Of a stretch of 64,000 nucleotides of DNA, positions 25,754 through 34,198 are shown in pieces; the first letter of the stretch is position 1; each line of letters begins with the position of its first letter. The notes under the pieces were generated by a model. It was not told the origin of the DNA. It saw nothing but the letters and a program-made list of their open reading frames with translations, and made no database searches. The position numbers and the translations under genes were made by a program. Origin of the DNA: UBA9611 sp965237595 (lineage in GTDB: Bacteria > Chloroflexota > Dehalococcoidia > Lucifugimonadales > UBA3495); NCBI GenBank assembly GCA_965237595.1, contig CBDEFY010000004.1, positions 186,001 to 250,000 on the forward strand, given 5' to 3'.

Positions 25754-26098
25754 TTAGCTGGGATCGGCCAAGGGGATGGCCAGGGAGGCCCGGGGGGTGT
25801 CGCCCAGGCTCCTGGCGATGTGGCCGTGGCCGGAGAGGTCCTCGGCCACCAGGATGTCTCCCGGCTCCAACTGCACCTTGGTCCCGTCGGCGGTCTCGAA
25901 CTCGGCCGTGCCCGACAGGTTGACCACGTACTGACGCCGCGGGGCGGTGTGGTAATCGGAGAAAGACGGTGACGAACGCAGGTTCAGATTGATGTCGCCG
26001 CTGCCCAGCCGGTTGACGATATTGGCCATCTCCTCGTTGGTTACGTCTTCAAAGTGTGACTCGCCGTCGTCGCCGGCAAACACTCGGATAATTTTCAT
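25754..26098 (-). CDS. small cupin protein 4 of a four-gene tandem array
   Basis: A 114-residue single-domain cupin. It opens MKIIRVFAGDDGESHFEDVT and has the cupin motifs YHTAPRRQYVVNLSGTAEFE and GDILVAEDLSGHGHIARSLG, with histidines placed to bind a metal. It is most like the gene at 26163 (same FETADG and GDILVAEDL). Four paralogous genes follow one another on this strand and this is the last in transcription order. No enzymatic role can be assigned. Confidence 0.82.
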   Translation of the reverse strand: MKIIRVFAGDDGESHFEDVTNEEMANIVNRLGSGDINLNLRSSPSFSDYHTAPRRQYVVNLSGTAEFETADGTKVQLEPGDILVAEDLSGHGHIARSLGDTPRASLAIPLADPS

Positions 26099-26162
26099 GG
26101 TTGTCTCCTTTGCAGAGTCTATTCTTGGGTCCGGTCCTCACGGTTGTGTCTGCTTGGGACCG

Positions 26163-26504
26163 CTATGGGGCCGCCAGGGGCACGGCCAGCATCAGCCTGG
26201 GTTCGTCGCCGATTCCCCGGGCCATGTGACCATGGCCGGTCAGGTCTTCGGCCACCAAAATGTCTCCGGGGCCCAATCGGCGTTTGATGCCGTCTGCGGT
26301 CTCGAACTCGGCGGTGCCGGCCAGGTGCACCACGTACTGACGCCGGGGCGCGGTGTGGTAGTCGAGGAACGAGGAGGACGGGCGGGTGTTCAGTTGGATG
26401 TCTCCCTCCCCCAGCCGCTTGGCGATGGCCGCCATCTCTTCCGGGGTGACATCCTCGAAATGGGACTCGCCGTCGTCCCCCGAATAAACTCGAACAATCT
26501 GCAT
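26163..26504 (-). CDS. small cupin protein 3 of a four-gene tandem array
   Basis: A 113-residue cupin opening MQIVRVYSGDDGESHFEDVT, with DYHTAPRRQYVVHLAGTAEF and GDILVAEDLTGHGHMARGIG. Nearly the same protein as the gene 64 bases downstream, so the pair arose by a recent tandem duplication. The conserved GDDGESHFE start is shared by all four members and is unusual for cupins. Confidence 0.82.
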   Translation of the reverse strand: MQIVRVYSGDDGESHFEDVTPEEMAAIAKRLGEGDIQLNTRPSSSFLDYHTAPRRQYVVHLAGTAEFETADGIKRRLGPGDILVAEDLTGHGHMARGIGDEPRLMLAVPLAAP

Positions 26505-26614
26505 ATCAAGACCGTCTGTAAGGTTTCGTGGAGTTGGTGTGCCTGGAATTATGGTTGATCAACGTTGATCACCCCCCAGACGCCGTAAGGCGCGAAGCTC
26601 GGCTTTGCCGGCGG

Positions 26615-26953
26615 TTAGTCGGCCAGGGGGATGGTGCAGGTCACGCAGGGGACGGTCCCCGGGGTCTTGGTGGTGTGGCCCTTTCCGGTCGTGTCCTCGA
26701 CCAGCCGGGCGTCGCCGGGGCCGAACAGGTGGGTGGAGCCGTCGCCCAGGCCAATCTCGATCTGTCCGGAAAGGCAGATTACGTACTGGCGGCGCGGGGC
26801 CGGGTGCCAGTCAATGAAGCGGCCGGGCTCGTTCTCCCGGAAAGTGATGTCGGTGGTCTTCACCGCGTTGGCCAGCTCGGGGTGGGTGGCCAGGCTCGTT
26901 TCCTCGATGTGGGTCTGGCCGTCGTCGCCGGTGTACATTCGGTAGATGCCCAT
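26615..26953 (-). CDS. small cupin protein 2 of a four-gene tandem array
   Basis: A 112-residue cupin opening MGIYRMYTGDDGQTHIEETS, with FIDWHPAPRRQYVICLSGQI and GPGDARLVEDTTGKGHTTKT. It forms a second subgroup with the gene at 27001 (DWHPAPRRQY and VEDTTGKGHTT in place of DYHTAPRRQY and AEDLTGHGHMA). The different second motif suggests a different ligand or metal environment in the two subgroups. Confidence 0.82.
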   Translation of the reverse strand: MGIYRMYTGDDGQTHIEETSLATHPELANAVKTTDITFRENEPGRFIDWHPAPRRQYVICLSGQIEIGLGDGSTHLFGPGDARLVEDTTGKGHTTKTPGTVPCVTCTIPLAD

Positions 26954-27000
26954 CTCTTCTCTCCCTGGTCTAGCGTTTGGTTAGCCGGATTTAATGCGGG

Positions 27001-27339
27001 TTAAGGGCTTAGGGGTATGACCGCGCTGATACTGGGTTCGTCGCCCGGCACCAGAGTGGTGTGGCCCTTGCCGGTGGTGTCCTCCACCAGACGGGCGTCT
27101 CCCGGCACGAAGCGATGGGTGGCGCCATCCTCCAGACCAATCTCGATGATGCCCGAGAGGGATATGATGTACTGCCGCCTGGGCGCGGGATGCCAGTCGA
27201 TGAAGTGTCCGGGGGCCCACTCCCGGAAGGCGATGTCCTGAGTGGGGATGGGCGAGGCCAACTCCGGGTGGGCCGACAGGTCCAGTTCCTCGATATGACT
27301 CCTGCCGTCGCCGCCGGTGTACATCCTAAATATTCCCAT
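27001..27339 (-). CDS. small cupin protein 1 of a four-gene tandem array
   Basis: A 112-residue cupin opening MGIFRMYTGGDGRSHIEELD, with DWHPAPRRQYIISLSGIIEI and GDARLVEDTTGKGHTTLVPG. The ATG at 27339 has GGAGAC upstream; a longer frame from 27474 adds 45 residues unlike the paralogues and is rejected. First gene of the array in transcription order. Confidence 0.82.
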   Translation of the reverse strand: MGIFRMYTGGDGRSHIEELDLSAHPELASPIPTQDIAFREWAPGHFIDWHPAPRRQYIISLSGIIEIGLEDGATHRFVPGDARLVEDTTGKGHTTLVPGDEPSISAVIPLSP

Positions 27340-27486
27340 GATGCGGTCTCCAAGCCGGGATAGTTGCCCCGCAACAACTCCTTCGCGGTGACGAGGGCCG
27401 TGGGGCCGCTGCCAACCGTCGCCGGGACACACTTTAATACCTGGCGTGGGATTGGGCAATATCTGATTGTGCAAACCTGGCTGCCC

Positions 27487-28380
27487 CTAACCGGATATCT
27501 GGGCCGGCGGACCGAGGAACACCGGGGCGTAGAGCCAACCCTCCAGGCGGGCCGTGGCCAGTTCGTTGTCGTTTTGGTTCGGTGGGCCGGGAGTTCCACC
27601 GCGCCGGGTGGCGTCGCCGGGCCCATCTTGAGGCAGCCGGAACAGGGCCCGGTCCCTGGACCAGAGACAGGCTGCCACCGCTGCCACCACCGAGTCGAGG
27701 CAATCGTCATTCCCGACGCAATCGTCATTGAACCGGACCAAGTTGGCCAGTGTAAGTCCGGAACGAGTATCTAGGCCGTTCAGGATCCGCCGCCTCAGCT
27801 CGATCGAGTGTTGCCCTTTCTTATAGCCCTTGAAGGGCAGGCCAAATGCGCGGAGCGCCGCGCCGGGCATGGATTCCAGCAACAAGGGGCCGGTGCGTCC
27901 CTGGCCGGGTAAGGTTGGCACCCGGCAGCCCGCCTGCCACAGGCCGTCCAGCATCTGCATACCCCGGAAGGTCATGGGCACCATGTTGGGGTTGGTTTTA
28001 TGGAGGCATGAGTAGCACTCGGGGAAATAGAGGTCCCCCCGGCGCAGGGGCTCGCCGTGCTCGGCCACAAAGTCGTCCCGAAGGGACATGAATTCTTCGA
28101 ATTCCATGGCAGCGGCCGCTTCCCAGAGTTCGGGCATGGCCTCGGCCCCGGGCAGCCACCGGCGGGCAAAAACTTCTGGAACCGAGAAGGGAAAGTCCAA
28201 GGCGGCCACCGCCGTACCGGGCAGGGACGCCAACAGGTCCGCCAACCCGGCGCGGGGCGTGGGCTTGCAGGATTCCAGCGTGAGGACGCCGCCGCTCAGA
28301 ACTCCCTGGGTCACCCAGGTATTCTGGTCGGCTTTGGCGCCGCTGAAATCCACGCCCAGGATGATAATTTCACTGGTCAC
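27487..28380 (-). CDS. DUF429-family protein (RNase H-like fold)
   Basis: A 297-residue protein that starts with a strand ending in GVDFSGAKADQNTWV, has AALDFPFSVPEVFAR, and later CVGNDDCLDSVVAAVAACLW followed by EGWLYAPVFL. This order (GVDFSG, DFPFS, DxxDSxVAA, EGWLYAP) is that of DUF429, predicted to be an RNase H-like nuclease. A Cys/His-containing insert (YFPECYSCLHKTNPN) lies in the middle. Substrate unknown. It is 147 bases downstream of the cupin array's upstream end on the same strand and probably a separate unit. Confidence 0.8.
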   Translation of the reverse strand: MTSEIIILGVDFSGAKADQNTWVTQGVLSGGVLTLESCKPTPRAGLADLLASLPGTAVAALDFPFSVPEVFARRWLPGAEAMPELWEAAAAMEFEEFMSLRDDFVAEHGEPLRRGDLYFPECYSCLHKTNPNMVPMTFRGMQMLDGLWQAGCRVPTLPGQGRTGPLLLESMPGAALRAFGLPFKGYKKGQHSIELRRRILNGLDTRSGLTLANLVRFNDDCVGNDDCLDSVVAAVAACLWSRDRALFRLPQDGPGDATRRGGTPGPPNQNDNELATARLEGWLYAPVFLGPPAQISG

Positions 28381-28526
28381 GGGCGCTCCTGCCAGATTGT
28401 GTCAGAGGGCTGTGTTAGAATGGGCCGAAATTCCGCCCCCTCCGGACTCGGCCTGATTGACACCGGCCTGACCAGGATTGGTTTTCGCCTGGAGTGGGCA
28501 AGAACTCTGCGGCCAAAAGGTGCGTT

Positions 28527-29387
28527 ATGGACTTTACCACGAGAAGAGAAAGATACCGGGGCGTTCTGGCCGGCGACAAGTGCGTTCACCCCGGCTCGGT
28601 CTTCGACCCCATATCGGCGCGCATCGCCGAGGACCTGGGCTTTGAGGTCGGCATGTTCGCCGGCTCCATCGCTTCCGGCACCGTGCTGGGGGCGCCGGAC
28701 CTGGTGGTGCTGACCCTGACCGAGTTCGCCCAACAGATCCACCGCATCTGCCGGGCCGGAGACCTGAGCCTCATGGTGGATGCCGACCACGGGTACGGCA
28801 ACGCCCTGAACGTGATGCGGACGGTGGAGGAATTGGAGACCGCCGGCGTGGCGGCGCTGACCATCGAGGACACCGTACTGCCCCGGACCTTCGGCGGCGG
28901 GGGAGACGCGATGTTGTCTCTGGAAGAGGGCGTGGGCAAGATGAAGGCGGCATTGGCGGCGCGCCGCGACCCCAATTTGGTGGTGGCGGGACGCACCAGC
29001 GCCCTTAGGATCACCGACCTGGAAGACACCATCAAACGGGTTAAGGCCTACGAAAAGGCTGGCGTTGACGGCATCTTTTTGGTCGGCGCCTCCACCAAGG
29101 CCGAGGTTGCAGCGGTCAGCGCGGAGCTTTCGATCCCCTTGCTTCTGGGCGGCACCTCGGGAGAGTTGGCTGACAAGGACTACCTGGGCTCGGTGGGAGT
29201 CAGGGTCGCCCTGCAAGGGCATCTGCCCTTCGCAGCTGCGGTCAAGGCGGTCTACGACACCCTGAAAGCCCTGCGCGACGGGGTTACGCCCGCCGACCTG
29301 GGTCCCCAGTTGGCCACAGCGGAACAGATGGACCAGTTCACCCGTAAGGCCGACTACGCCAAGTGGACTTCGGACTTCCTCAGTTGA
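28527..29387 (+). CDS. isocitrate lyase/PEP mutase-family enzyme, oxaloacetate decarboxylase-like
   Basis: A 286-residue TIM-barrel C-C bond enzyme. It has HPGSVFDPISARIAEDLGFE, the metal motif VDADHGYGNALNVMRTVEEL, TIEDTVLPRTFGG, and QGHLPFAAAVKAVYDTL. The DADHGYGN form and the histidine in QGHLPF match the PA4872-type oxaloacetate decarboxylases rather than methylisocitrate lyase, which has a KKCGH motif that is absent here. It may make pyruvate and CO2 from oxaloacetate. The ATG at 28527 is preferred over 28494 because of MDFTTRRERYR. Confidence 0.88.
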   Translation: MDFTTRRERYRGVLAGDKCVHPGSVFDPISARIAEDLGFEVGMFAGSIASGTVLGAPDLVVLTLTEFAQQIHRICRAGDLSLMVDADHGYGNALNVMRTVEELETAGVAALTIEDTVLPRTFGGGGDAMLSLEEGVGKMKAALAARRDPNLVVAGRTSALRITDLEDTIKRVKAYEKAGVDGIFLVGASTKAEVAAVSAELSIPLLLGGTSGELADKDYLGSVGVRVALQGHLPFAAAVKAVYDTLKALRDGVTPADLGPQLATAEQMDQFTRKADYAKWTSDFLS

Positions 29388-29487
29388 TGTTCAGGGCCGC
29401 CGCGTTACGAAGGTTGGGGCGGGCCCGCCCCAGGCCGGAATCCAGGCGCGCATCAGGTGACGGCCGGCATTTTGATCCGTTGTAGCC

Positions 29488-30153
29488 CTAGGGTTTGCCG
29501 TAATCGCCGATCAGACGTTCAGCGTTCTTGTAGGCAAGCTTTTCCTGGATTACCGGGTCGAACCTGCCGATGAAGGCGCGGGCATACTCAGTTAACAACT
29601 GTCCGACTTCTTCATCGTAACCCCATACGATATCTCCCCGGTCAGTCCCCCACATGTAGCGGTCGGGATGCGCGTTGATCAGCGGCTTGAATTCCTCGAG
29701 AGCGGTATCGAGCAACCGGTCCCAGTCCTGTTTCAAATCGGAGACAAATACCGCCTTTTCGCCGAACCTGAACACTGGGACCAGCTCCTCGAATATATTG
29801 TTGAACGTAAAGTAGATATTCGGATACTGGTCCATCAGGCCATCGATATACGGCCGGACACCATCACCGTGAACGATGAATTTGGTTTCTGGAAATCGTT
29901 GAAGCGCCCTGGCCATATTCTCTTGATGCCCCTCTCCTACGTGGAAATACACCACCATGCCGTGATCCCTCACCACTTCGAAATCCCCGGTGTAGATATC
30001 GGAATCTGGGGGAGGATTGATGGGCTCCGTGGGAGAATCTCCGACCTCCCCGAAGCCGAAGAACAGATTCGGGCGCACGCCAAGCATTACTTCGAGTAAC
30101 TCCCCTTCCTCCATCGCCGGAACGTCAAGATCAGGCTGGCGGCCTTGCCACAA
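29488..30153 (-). pseudogene. amidohydrolase-family protein lacking its N-terminal half
   Basis: C-terminal 221 residues of a TIM-barrel metal-dependent hydrolase (amidohydrolase 2 family): MVVYFHVGEGHQENMARALQ, FIVHGDGVRPYIDGL, YMWGTDRGDIVWG and KNAERLIGDYG. The N-terminal HxH metal site is missing; coding homology extends only a few codons further (NVPQVTR) to a TGA at about 30181. An IS1182 element begins 70 bases beyond. The gene has lost its start, probably through a deletion next to the IS. Not expected to be active. Confidence 0.75.
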
Positions 30154-30247
30154 ACGAGTGACCTGGGGAACATTTGATTGTCAACAGCCCCGAAGCGATT
30201 CATTCAGGTACCTACCCCATGGCTCCTGCCATGGAATTTAACCGAAC

Positions 30248-31929
30248 TGAGCCTGTCTCAGAAGTCTGAACTGGCCATGGGTATGTCGTTGGGTGTATTT
30301 TCGAGGCGACATAAATTGGGGAGATGTTGAGATGCCGTTTCGAGAGATGGGCCGAGAGCAGATATGGATGTTGCCGCCGACGCTTGACGAACTGTTGCCG
30401 TTGGACCATCCAGCGCGATTCGTGGCCGAGTTCGTTGACGCTTTGGACCGGGAGGACTGGGCGGAGCTTGGGGTAAAGATAGACGGGGATGTGCTGGGAG
30501 CGCCAGCCTACCATCCACGTGCGCTGTTGAGCGTGTGGCTGTACGGCTTCATGACCGGGGTGCGCTCGTGCCGGAAGCTGGAGGCGGCCTGCCGGGACCA
30601 GATACCATACCTGTGGCTGACCGGGTGGCAGCATCCTGACCACAACACCCTGTGGAGGTTCTACAAAGGGCATCGGCAGGCCATGAGGAAGCTGTTCGAG
30701 CGGACGGTGCGTATGGCAGTGACGATGAAGTTGGTGGACCTGGCGGTTCAGGCGGTGGATGGTACGAAGGTGGTCGCCAACGCGTCGCTGAACAGGAGCT
30801 ACGACGCCGAGGGACTGCGTGGTCTGTTGGAGCGGCTGGAGCGTGCGATAGCCGACCTTGAGGCTCAGAACGAAGCGGGAGAAGACACTGCTGTTGCCCA
30901 TCTGCCTGAGGAGTTGGCTGACAAGGAGGTCTTGAGAGAGCAGGTGAGGCAGGCGATGGACGATCTCACGAGTCAGAAGCGCCACAAGCGCATCAACCTG
31001 ACCGACCCAGACGCCAGGCTGATGAAGGGTAGGCAAGGCATCGTGGCTGGCTACAACGCTCAGGCTATGGTCTCACCCACAGAGACGGATGGGGGAGCGA
31101 CCGGCATGTTGGTCACCGCCGTGGACGTGGTGGATGCAGCCAATGACAATGCCCTGCTGGTGCCGATGGTCGAGCAGGCCGAGGAGACTATGGGGACGAA
31201 GTCGCAGATGACGTTGGCCGATGCCGGATACTTCGCCGCGAGTCACTTGGAAGAATGCGCCCGTCGAGATCAGCAGGTGGTAGTGTCGGAGTCGCGGCAA
31301 CGGTTCCTCAAAGACCCATATCACAAGGACCGATTCACCTACGACGAGCAGAGCGACAGCTTTACGTGTCCGCAGGGACAGACGCTCAAGTTCGTTCGTA
31401 TCCAACATACGCATGGAGTCCCGTTGCGTCTGTACCGGGCCTCCGGGGTCGTCTGCCAAGTGTGCCCAGCCTTCGGAGTCTGCACGAAGGCCAAAGAGAT
31501 TGGGCGGAGCCTGGCGATAGGTCCGCATGACGCAGTGCTGCGCCGTCATCGTGCCTGGATGTCCACCTCAGCAGCTAGAGAGGCGTACAAGCTGAGAAAG
31601 CAACTGGTCGAGCCTGTCTTCGGAATCATCAAGGAACAACAGGGGGCACGGAGATTCCTGCTGCGCGGCCTCGTTAACGTGGCGGCCGAGTGGACAATGC
31701 TGGCCACAGCCTTCAACCTGCGCACTCTCTGGCGGGTGTGGCGCTCAGCCCCTTCATCGGTCTATTTAATGGCCCGGAGCCTTGTCCCGTCTCCTGACCT
31801 GCAGTGATGACAGCAGCTGACCCATCGCTCCGTCGCCTGTCCTACCCGCTCAGGCCAGGGCCTTTCAGCGAACCCTTTGACCTCTATCTGCTCCCCCTAT
31901 CCGCAATTTCCACTTCTGGGACAGGCTCA
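30248..31929 (+). mobile_element. IS1182-family insertion sequence
   Basis: The left end reads TGAGCCTGTCTCAGAAG and the reverse complement of the right end TGAGCCTGTCCCAGAAG, 16 of 17 matching. Between them lies one intact transposase gene. No clear target duplication is visible at the borders. About 1.68 kb. Confidence 0.88.
30332..31807 (+). CDS. IS1182-family transposase, intact
   Basis: A 491-residue DDE transposase starting MPFREMGREQIWMLPPTLDE. An N-terminal DUF772-type domain (HPARFVAEFVDALDREDWAE) is followed by the first aspartate in VQAVDGTKVVANASLNR, a second near MTLADAGYFAASHLEE, a CxxC pair (CQVCPAFGVCTKAKEIG) and the final glutamate region KQLVEPVFGIIKEQQGARRF. No stop or frameshift, so the element may still be mobile. 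Upstream start codons at 30293 add residues that overlap the terminal repeat. Confidence 0.92.
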   Translation: MPFREMGREQIWMLPPTLDELLPLDHPARFVAEFVDALDREDWAELGVKIDGDVLGAPAYHPRALLSVWLYGFMTGVRSCRKLEAACRDQIPYLWLTGWQHPDHNTLWRFYKGHRQAMRKLFERTVRMAVTMKLVDLAVQAVDGTKVVANASLNRSYDAEGLRGLLERLERAIADLEAQNEAGEDTAVAHLPEELADKEVLREQVRQAMDDLTSQKRHKRINLTDPDARLMKGRQGIVAGYNAQAMVSPTETDGGATGMLVTAVDVVDAANDNALLVPMVEQAEETMGTKSQMTLADAGYFAASHLEECARRDQQVVVSESRQRFLKDPYHKDRFTYDEQSDSFTCPQGQTLKFVRIQHTHGVPLRLYRASGVVCQVCPAFGVCTKAKEIGRSLAIGPHDAVLRRHRAWMSTSAAREAYKLRKQLVEPVFGIIKEQQGARRFLLRGLVNVAAEWTMLATAFNLRTLWRVWRSAPSSVYLMARSLVPSPDLQ

Positions 31930-31999
31930 ATTGGGAGGTTTGCCTTTACCGTTGGCCATTGAGAGGATGGATAAAAGGGAGGTTATCAGGCACTTGATT

Positions 32000-32437
32000 A
32001 TGAAAAAACTGCTGCTCGTGTTGCTCGGCGGGGCGTTATTGTTCATTCTTCTCGGCCGCGCCACGCCATCAAAGCCGTCATTCGAAAGGACCATTGAGGA
32101 CCCGGTGATGACCACCGACGAGATGGAAGAGGAGTTGAGGCGTCTGCACCTAGTCAACTTGACCGTCGGCAGTAAAGAATTCGATCCCGGCATCTATCCG
32201 GCGTTCGTTGGCGTCGATTTTAGAAACGGGAAGACGTTAATCAACAAATTCATCTGCTGGGATGTCTGCCCCGAAGTGGGCATGGTGTTCCTGGTGTACC
32301 AGGACGTGGGAAATGAGCAAGCCTGCGTGGACGCCAAGGGCACGCCGCTGATTTCCCCGGACCTAATCGGAAATGAATACTGGGGTTGCCGGCCCATAAT
32401 CGATTGGTTCAACCTACCTTCAAGGAGTATCAATTAG
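32000..32437 (+). CDS. small membrane-anchored or secreted protein, unknown
   Basis: A 145-residue protein starting MKKLLLVLLGGALLFILLGR, a signal anchor or uncleaved signal peptide. The remainder is soluble, with four cysteines (FICWDVCPEVGMVFLVYQDV, EQACVDAK, YWGCRPIIDWF) that suggest two disulfides in an extracytoplasmic domain. I recognise no family. The ATG at 32000 is chosen because the longer frame adds 41 residues of no clear type that reach into the IS right end. Confidence 0.6.
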   Translation: MKKLLLVLLGGALLFILLGRATPSKPSFERTIEDPVMTTDEMEEELRRLHLVNLTVGSKEFDPGIYPAFVGVDFRNGKTLINKFICWDVCPEVGMVFLVYQDVGNEQACVDAKGTPLISPDLIGNEYWGCRPIIDWFNLPSRSIN

Positions 32438-32661
32438 GGTTGGCCCAAACTCACGGGTTCCACAACTTCCCATCAATTGGTTGACCGCCCCGTGGAAAGG
32501 CCCAATCATGCGTTGCGCAATCCTTACAGGTTCCCCAGTTTCACCGGGGGCGGATTGTGGGGTAAACTAGGTCCGCAGACCGGCCTGGCGTCTCTCCTTG
32601 GCATCACCGTGGAGCAAGTCAGGGGCCGGTCCTGAGCAAAGCTTTTCTTAGGAGTACCGCC

Positions 32662-33054
32662 GTGAAGATCGTCTTGAATCACCTTCATTTCCGCAGCGAA
32701 GACCCCGACGCAACCGCCAAGTGGTATTGCGACAATTTTGGCGCCGACATCGCCTCGGAGCGCCCGCTTTCCACCACCAAATCCATCCAGCTTGAGTTGA
32801 ACGGCGAGCACCTGATGACCATCTCCGGCCGCGCCGAGGGCGAAGACCCCATCGCCGGAACCACCGATCCCCGCTACGGGTTGGACCACTTTGGGTTCGA
32901 GACCGACGACCTTGAGCAATTGGCGGCCGGGTTGAAGGCCAACGGCGTGAAGTTCAACTGCGAGCCCTGGACCATGCCTTCCGGTTCCATGGTCGCCTTC
33001 GTGGTGGCCCCCGACGAGGTCTCAGTGGAACTGATTCAACGCCCCACCGGCTAG
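32662..33054 (+). CDS. VOC-family protein (glyoxalase/dioxygenase fold)
   Basis: A 130-residue single vicinal-oxygen-chelate module pair: LNHLHFRSEDPDATAKWYCD with the first metal histidine, a central YGLDHFGFETDDLEQLAAGL with the second, and VAPDEVSVELIQRP with the final glutamate. Such proteins include glyoxalases, dioxygenases and resistance proteins; the substrate is not evident. Preceded by GGAG before a start in the order of the family. Confidence 0.85.
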   Translation: MKIVLNHLHFRSEDPDATAKWYCDNFGADIASERPLSTTKSIQLELNGEHLMTISGRAEGEDPIAGTTDPRYGLDHFGFETDDLEQLAAGLKANGVKFNCEPWTMPSGSMVAFVVAPDEVSVELIQRPTG

Positions 33055-33077
33055 CTCGTTAGTTCCGGATGTGGCCG

Positions 33078-33938
33078 CTAGTCTGGGGTGAGGCCGTCGA
33101 AGAAGTCTTCGGGGACCGTCTCTCCAGAGGCTACCTCGGGCAGGGCGCGGATGTAGTATTCCCGGCCCAGGACCCAGGCGGCCACCTCCCTGGGCACCCG
33201 GTGGTACGGCCAATCAGGGGCGACCTGGGTCCGGTGACACATGATGCAGTCCATCTTGGTCTCCAGTTGGGCCGATAGGTCCAACTCCAGGTGTATCTCC
33301 TCCAGGGGATTGCCTTGGTCCAATTGCTCCGGGGTGGGCAGTGGGAAATCCACCCCAGCCGCCCGCAGCCTGTTGGCCCATTCCAGCCGGAACCCCTTGG
33401 GCCGGGCGCTGTAGAACAGTCGCTGGGGCGTATGGGGCTTCAAGCCGCCGGCCAACTGGTCTGGAAAAGCCGCCGCGTCCGAAGCCAGCTTGAAGGCCTT
33501 GGTTGTGTGCTTGGACACGGCGATGTGGTCCGGGTGTCCGTAGAGACCGCCGGGTTCGAAGGTGAGTACAACTTGGGGACGGAACTCCCTGATCTCCCGG
33601 ACCAGCCGCGCCACCACCGCGTCTTCGGGGGCGTTCATGTAGGCCCGCGGGTGGTCGTTGGAGGCCCAACCGGTCATGCCCGAGTCCCGGTAATCAAGCA
33701 GGACGTTGCTCTCCAGTCTCAGGGCCCGCACAGCGCAAGCAAGCTCGATACGCCGGATGTCTCCCAGGGTCGCTCTGGTGGCGGCCCCATCCTGCCGGAT
33801 CTCCCCCTCTTCCCCCAGGGTGGTGGTCAGCAGCCGTACCCGTCTCCCCTCCGACACGTGATGGGCCAGCACGCCCCCAACGGGAAATGCCTCATCGTCG
33901 GGGTGCGCAAAGCAGGCCAATAGGCGAAGTCCAGGCAT
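33078..33938 (-). CDS. PIG-L/LmbE-family deacetylase
   Basis: A 286-residue zinc-dependent N-deacetylase. Visible: LLACFAHPDDEAFPVGGVLA with the AHPDDE metal motif, LTTTLGEEGEI, and FEPGGLYGHPDHIAVSKHTT with the third histidine. The family deacetylates GlcNAc conjugates (for example mycothiol or lincomycin pathways and GPI precursors); the substrate here is open. It is convergent with the VOC gene. Confidence 0.9.
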   Translation of the reverse strand: MPGLRLLACFAHPDDEAFPVGGVLAHHVSEGRRVRLLTTTLGEEGEIRQDGAATRATLGDIRRIELACAVRALRLESNVLLDYRDSGMTGWASNDHPRAYMNAPEDAVVARLVREIREFRPQVVLTFEPGGLYGHPDHIAVSKHTTKAFKLASDAAAFPDQLAGGLKPHTPQRLFYSARPKGFRLEWANRLRAAGVDFPLPTPEQLDQGNPLEEIHLELDLSAQLETKMDCIMCHRTQVAPDWPYHRVPREVAAWVLGREYYIRALPEVASGETVPEDFFDGLTPD

Positions 33939-34164
33939 CGATATCTCTTCCTCCCCTTATTCGGCGAAAGTGTACGTTTGGCAGCCTGGCCGAGTCAATG
34001 ACCGGCGTGGGCGGCAGGGGTGGTCCGGCAGCGGAATTCACTGCTTAGGTGCCGGATTTTGCGATTGACAGCCCAAAGGGCGCCATCTACAATCCGCCTC
34101 GTGCGGATTGTAATTCCGGGGGTGGAAATCGGCCGTCAAGCCGCCGTTTCACCCCTCCATTTCG

Positions 34165-34180
34165 TCCCGATAAATCGGGA
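34165..34180. repeat. short hairpin TCCCGATAAATCGGGA
   Basis: A 6-base-arm inverted repeat with a four-base loop, 18 bases upstream of the dioxygenase start. It is of the common REP-like type and might reduce upstream read-through. Confidence 0.35.
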
Positions 34181-34198
34181 TACGCTGGGGAGGCTGTC

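Noticed and set aside
30248..31929. Target-site duplication at the IS1182 borders
   Set aside because: The flanks CCGAAC and ATTGGG share no clear direct repeat; either the ends are off by a few bases or flanking DNA was deleted.
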